In this document: one piece after another, positions 60,935 through 64,000 of the stretch | How the letters are laid out: each line of letters opens with the position of its first letter | Numbering within the stretch: the stretch's first letter is position 1 | Assembly: GCF_003308995.1 (NCBI RefSeq) | Contig: NZ_QFFJ01000002.1 | Location: 3,844,001 to 3,908,000 of the forward strand | Reading direction: 5' to 3' | Source: Chitinophaga flava | Lineage (GTDB): Bacteria > Bacteroidota > Bacteroidia > Chitinophagales > Chitinophagaceae | DNA: 64,000 bases | Translations under genes and position numbers: made by a program | Notes under the pieces: model-generated | Told to the model about the DNA's origin: nothing | The model's database searches: none | What the model saw: the letters and a program-made list of their open reading frames with translations, nothing else

Positions 60935-63900
60935 TTAAAGATCTGTAGGCATTAAGGAAGGTGATTCCATGGTTGTTTTTCGTTGTACCCTCGCATATAC
61001 CAGCGGAAGTACCAGTAGTGCAGCGAATGTAGAGGCAATCAGCCCTCCTATCACCGCACGACCCAGCGGAGCTGTCTGATCACCTGCTTCTCCCAAACCG
61101 GATGCCATTGGAATCATACCAGCAATCATAGCCAGACTCGTCATCAGGATCGGCCTTAAACGAATACCCGCGCTCACCACTGCCGCCTTACCTGCATCAC
61201 CATAAGACAAACGTAATTTCTCTGCATTGGTAACAATCAGGATGGCATTGGCCACCGATACACCGGTAGACATGATCATCCCCATGTAAGATTGCAGGTT
61301 GAGCGTAGCACCGGTCAGTAGCAAGGCCAGTAAAGCACCCACGATTACTGCCGGCACAGTAGACAACACTACCAAAGACAGTTTAAATGACTGATAGTTG
61401 GCTGCCAGTAAAAGGAAGATCACCACTACTGCTATGGCCAACCCATGCTGCAAACTGTCCAGCGTCTCCATCAGCAGACTGGAAGCGCCTTTCAGCTCTA
61501 CTACCAGACCTTTTGGCGGCACGCCTGCTGCGGCCACTACTTTCTGCACTGCTGCAGTAGCTGCTCCCAGATCTTTACCCGAAACGTTCGCACTAACGGT
61601 AACGAACCTACGTGGCCCGGAACGATCATATTCTCCCGGCATCTCACCGGTTCTGAAAGTAGCTACGTCTGCCAGCACAGGTCTGGGTTGTCCGGGCACC
61701 AGCGGAATTTCCTTCAGGTCGTTGACAGCCGTCATACTGTATTCCGGCACCTGTACCTGCACCTGGTAAGTATAGGCCACCTTCTCATCCAGCCACTGGT
61801 TTTTTTCTGTAAAACGACTGGAAGATGTGGAAGCTGTTACCGAACGCGCCACCTGATAAATATTTAATCCCATCTGCGCCAGCTTTAACCGGTCGACCTG
61901 AATATTGATAACCGGGAAATGCAGGGGCTGCGCTATCTGTACATCACGCAGATAAGATATTTTTTTCAGACGCTCCACCAATCCTTCTGCAAACCCGGCT
62001 ATCTGCTTCATATCTTTTCCTGCTACACGCAGTTCTATCGGAGTAGCAGCACCCTGCGCCATGATCTTTTCTGTCAGATCAATCGGTTCAAAAGACAAAC
62101 GCATCTCCGGTATCTTAGCTCTGATATTGGCGCGCAGCCTGTCTTTCAGTTTTTCAATGTCTACCTTGTAATCCTCATCCAGGTTTACCTGCAATACCGC
62201 TTCATGGGTACCGCTGTTGAAGATATACAGGTTACTGGTACCATAACTGCTGGGTATCAGTCCTACATAGGCGGAGCTGATAGCTACATGTCCGTTTACT
62301 GTACTGTCGATGATGTCCAGTACTTCGTGCAGACTAGCTTCTGTACGCTCCAGCCGGGTACCATCCGGCATCCGCAGCCGTAGCTGAAACTGGCCTGCAT
62401 TCACATGCGGCATCAAGTCTTTCCCTATCCACCAGTAAAAGCCCCCTGCCAGGAGTAAGGCTCCAATCACATATACGCCTACGATGAGCCGGGAACGTTT
62501 CATACCGTTCTCCAGCACCTGTATAAACCGGCCTTTGAAACGTTCAAAAAAATCCTTTTTGTCTGATGCTGTTGTTTCCTGATGCTCAAGATGTTCTTTT
62601 ACTTCCGCTATTTCAGCATTATCGAGTGCCAAACCAGCGTGGGCATGATTAAATTTCTCCGCTTTCAGCCACCAGTTGGATACCACAGGAACCAGCGTTT
62701 GTGCGGCAAAGTAAGAGGCAATCATCGCAAAGCCAATAGACAAAGACAATGGCAGGAACATCGCTTTGGGAACACCGGTCATAATAAAGGACGGTGCAAA
62801 CACTGCCAGGATACACAATAATATCAGCAACAGCGGAAACGCTATTTCCTCGCAGGCATCAAATATGGCGCGCCGAATGGGCTTACCCATTTCCAGATGC
62901 TGATGTATGTTTTCGATGGTCACCGTAGCCTGGTCTACCAGGATACCGATGGCCAGTGCCAATCCGCTTAGTGTCATCAGATTGATGGTTTGCCCTGCCA
63001 GCTGTAATCCCATCACGGCACACAATACGGCAATGGGAATGGTGACCACTACCACAAGGCAGCTGCGCAGGTCACGCAGGAAAAGCAACACCATCAGCCC
63101 AGTGAGCAAAGCTCCCAGCAAACCTTCTGTTACCAGGCTTTTCACGGCATTAATCACAAATACGGACTGGTCAAACTCATAGGATATTTTCACATCATCA
63201 GGAAGGAGATTCTGCATCTCCGGTAGTTTGGCCTTCAGTTTTTTTACCACTTCCCACGTCGAAGCATCGGCTGTTTTTACAATCGGGATGTAAACCGAAC
63301 GTTTTCCGTTTACCAGCGCATAATCCACGGTTACATCCGCCGCATCAGCCACCCTGGCCACGTCTTTCACAAAAACAGTGGCATTACCGTTTGTCACCAC
63401 CGGAATTTCACCGAAATCCTCTACCTCTTTCTCCAGGGAATTGATAGTGGTCACAAACATGGTATTATTGATACGGATATTACCGGAAGGCGTCATCACA
63501 TTGTTTTTAGCAATGGCTTCCACTACTTCATCGGCTGCCAGATTAAAACTACGCAGACGTTGCGGGTCCACATTGATTACCACGGAACGGGAATTGGCGC
63601 CAAAAGGAGGCGGAGCCGACAATCCCGGCACCGATGCAAACATAGGCCGGATACGGGTAGCGGCCAGGTCGGAAATCTCTTTCAGCGGCCTGTTAGGACT
63701 ACTGAGTACCAGCTCTCCCACCGGCAGTGAAGACGCATCAAAACGTACCACCTGCGGCGGCAGGGCTCCCGGAGGAAAAAGCTTCATCGCTCTGTTTACC
63801 TGTAAAGCCACCTGGGCGGACGCCTCCGCCATATCGGTATTTTCATAAAAGGTCAACTTCAATAACGTTAACCCCTGTATGTTTTTGGTGGAGATATTTT

Positions 63901-64000
63901 TCACACCATTTACATATAAAAACTGATCCTGCAGGCCGGTAGCAAAAAAGCCTTCCATCTGTTTTGGAGACATACCACCATAAGGCTCTATCACATATAT
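60935..64000 (-). CDS. RND efflux pump inner-membrane subunit, 5'-truncated by window edge
   Basis: 1021 residues are visible, so only a few dozen N-terminal residues are missing; the frame is open through the right edge. Twelve membrane helices in two halves, with the TM4 segment LALAIGILVDQATVTIENIHQH, and periplasmic porter domains (DASSLPVGELVLSS, APPPFGANSRSVVINVDPQRL) mark an AcrB/HAE-like transporter. The usual Asp-Asp pair of TM4 reads Asp-Gln (VDQATV), leaving one acidic residue, which also occurs in CusA/CzcA-type and other pumps. It is cotranscribed with the adaptor 21 nt downstream. Substrate unknown. Confidence 0.96.
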   Translation of the reverse strand: MYVIEPYGGMSPKQMEGFFATGLQDQFLYVNGVKNISTKNIQGLTLLKLTFYENTDMAEASAQVALQVNRAMKLFPPGALPPQVVRFDASSLPVGELVLSSPNRPLKEISDLAATRIRPMFASVPGLSAPPPFGANSRSVVINVDPQRLRSFNLAADEVVEAIAKNNVMTPSGNIRINNTMFVTTINSLEKEVEDFGEIPVVTNGNATVFVKDVARVADAADVTVDYALVNGKRSVYIPIVKTADASTWEVVKKLKAKLPEMQNLLPDDVKISYEFDQSVFVINAVKSLVTEGLLGALLTGLMVLLFLRDLRSCLVVVVTIPIAVLCAVMGLQLAGQTINLMTLSGLALAIGILVDQATVTIENIHQHLEMGKPIRRAIFDACEEIAFPLLLILLCILAVFAPSFIMTGVPKAMFLPLSLSIGFAMIASYFAAQTLVPVVSNWWLKAEKFNHAHAGLALDNAEIAEVKEHLEHQETTASDKKDFFERFKGRFIQVLENGMKRSRLIVGVYVIGALLLAGGFYWWIGKDLMPHVNAGQFQLRLRMPDGTRLERTEASLHEVLDIIDSTVNGHVAISSAYVGLIPSSYGTSNLYIFNSGTHEAVLQVNLDEDYKVDIEKLKDRLRANIRAKIPEMRLSFEPIDLTEKIMAQGAATPIELRVAGKDMKQIAGFAEGLVERLKKISYLRDVQIAQPLHFPVINIQVDRLKLAQMGLNIYQVARSVTASTSSSRFTEKNQWLDEKVAYTYQVQVQVPEYSMTAVNDLKEIPLVPGQPRPVLADVATFRTGEMPGEYDRSGPRRFVTVSANVSGKDLGAATAAVQKVVAAAGVPPKGLVVELKGASSLLMETLDSLQHGLAIAVVVIFLLLAANYQSFKLSLVVLSTVPAVIVGALLALLLTGATLNLQSYMGMIMSTGVSVANAILIVTNAEKLRLSYGDAGKAAVVSAGIRLRPILMTSLAMIAGMIPMASGLGEAGDQTAPLGRAVIGGLIASTFAALLVLPLVYARVQRKTTMESPSLMPTDL

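Noticed and set aside
1..64000. CRISPR arrays, tRNA or rRNA genes, prophage
   Set aside because: None was seen on reading. A covariance-model tRNA scan would be the decisive check.

Overview
The window reads as chromosomal DNA of a soil-type Bacteroidota, most likely Chitinophaga or a close relative (Chitinophagaceae). The evidence is three sigma/FecR/TonB-receptor cassettes, a SusC/SusD pair, a PUR-type DUF3276 protein, DUF4249 and DUF4142 proteins, lipobox lipoproteins, and promoter elements of the Bacteroidota type (TAnnTTTG -7 box). No rRNA, tRNA, CRISPR array, transposase or prophage gene was seen. The genus is an inference from gene content, not from a marker comparison.

Layout. 1-8.1 kb (minus strand): an ECF sigma factor, FecR anti-sigma factor, SusC and SusD uptake cassette, followed after a terminator by a secreted PIG-L deacetylase cut by the left edge. 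8.2-9.9 kb (minus): a four-gene group of RelE/HigB-like toxin, HTH antitoxin with an aromatic C-terminal tail, SecB-like chaperone and a DMT/DUF486 membrane protein. This looks like a toxin-antitoxin-chaperone (TAC) module. 10.4-11.0 kb: a secreted protein with a six-residue Asp-Ser periodicity. 11.2-16.2 kb (plus): a second sigma/FecR/SusC cassette with no SusD, ending in a 200-bp palindrome shared with the convergent pyrB. 16.4-30.5 kb: mostly housekeeping genes (pyrB, pyrR, a peroxiredoxin, pruA, prfB with a +1 frameshift site, a TspO-like protein, pgi, a PUR protein, an ABC exporter, purC and a DnaQ/GIY-YIG nuclease). 31.0-34.4 kb (plus): YceI and a tightly packed quinone/electrophile-defence-like operon (ring-cleaving dioxygenase, MhqD-like hydrolase, OsmC, YjdI-CDGSH iron-sulfur fusion, YjdJ-like acetyltransferase). 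34.4-47.2 kb (minus): a DUF4142 lipoprotein, a zinc-ribbon/SPFH membrane pair, a CopB-type metal ATPase, two secreted esterases, an acyl-CoA dehydrogenase, an unknown lipoprotein and a GH3 glycosidase. 47.5-52.8 kb (plus): a third sigma/FecR/TonB-receptor cassette paired with a DUF4249 lipoprotein. 52.9-59.4 kb: rocD, a VIT1-like protein, a secreted DPP-IV peptidase, a TRIC-type channel and a MarC protein. 59.8-64 kb (minus): an RND efflux adaptor and pump, with the pump cut by the right edge.

The theme is regulated import and breakdown of polymers (SusCD, GH3, esterases, PIG-L, DPP-IV), stress and efflux functions, and scattered core metabolism. Arginine/proline catabolism is represented by rocD and pruA, which lie far apart but share the intermediate glutamate semialdehyde/P5C. 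The most notable items for follow-up are the TAC-like module, the 42-bp-arm palindrome that contains the stop codons of two convergent genes, a series of sequence-unrelated long intergenic palindromes placed at gene 3' ends, a prfB frameshift site that uses UAA, and the SusC receptor without SusD.
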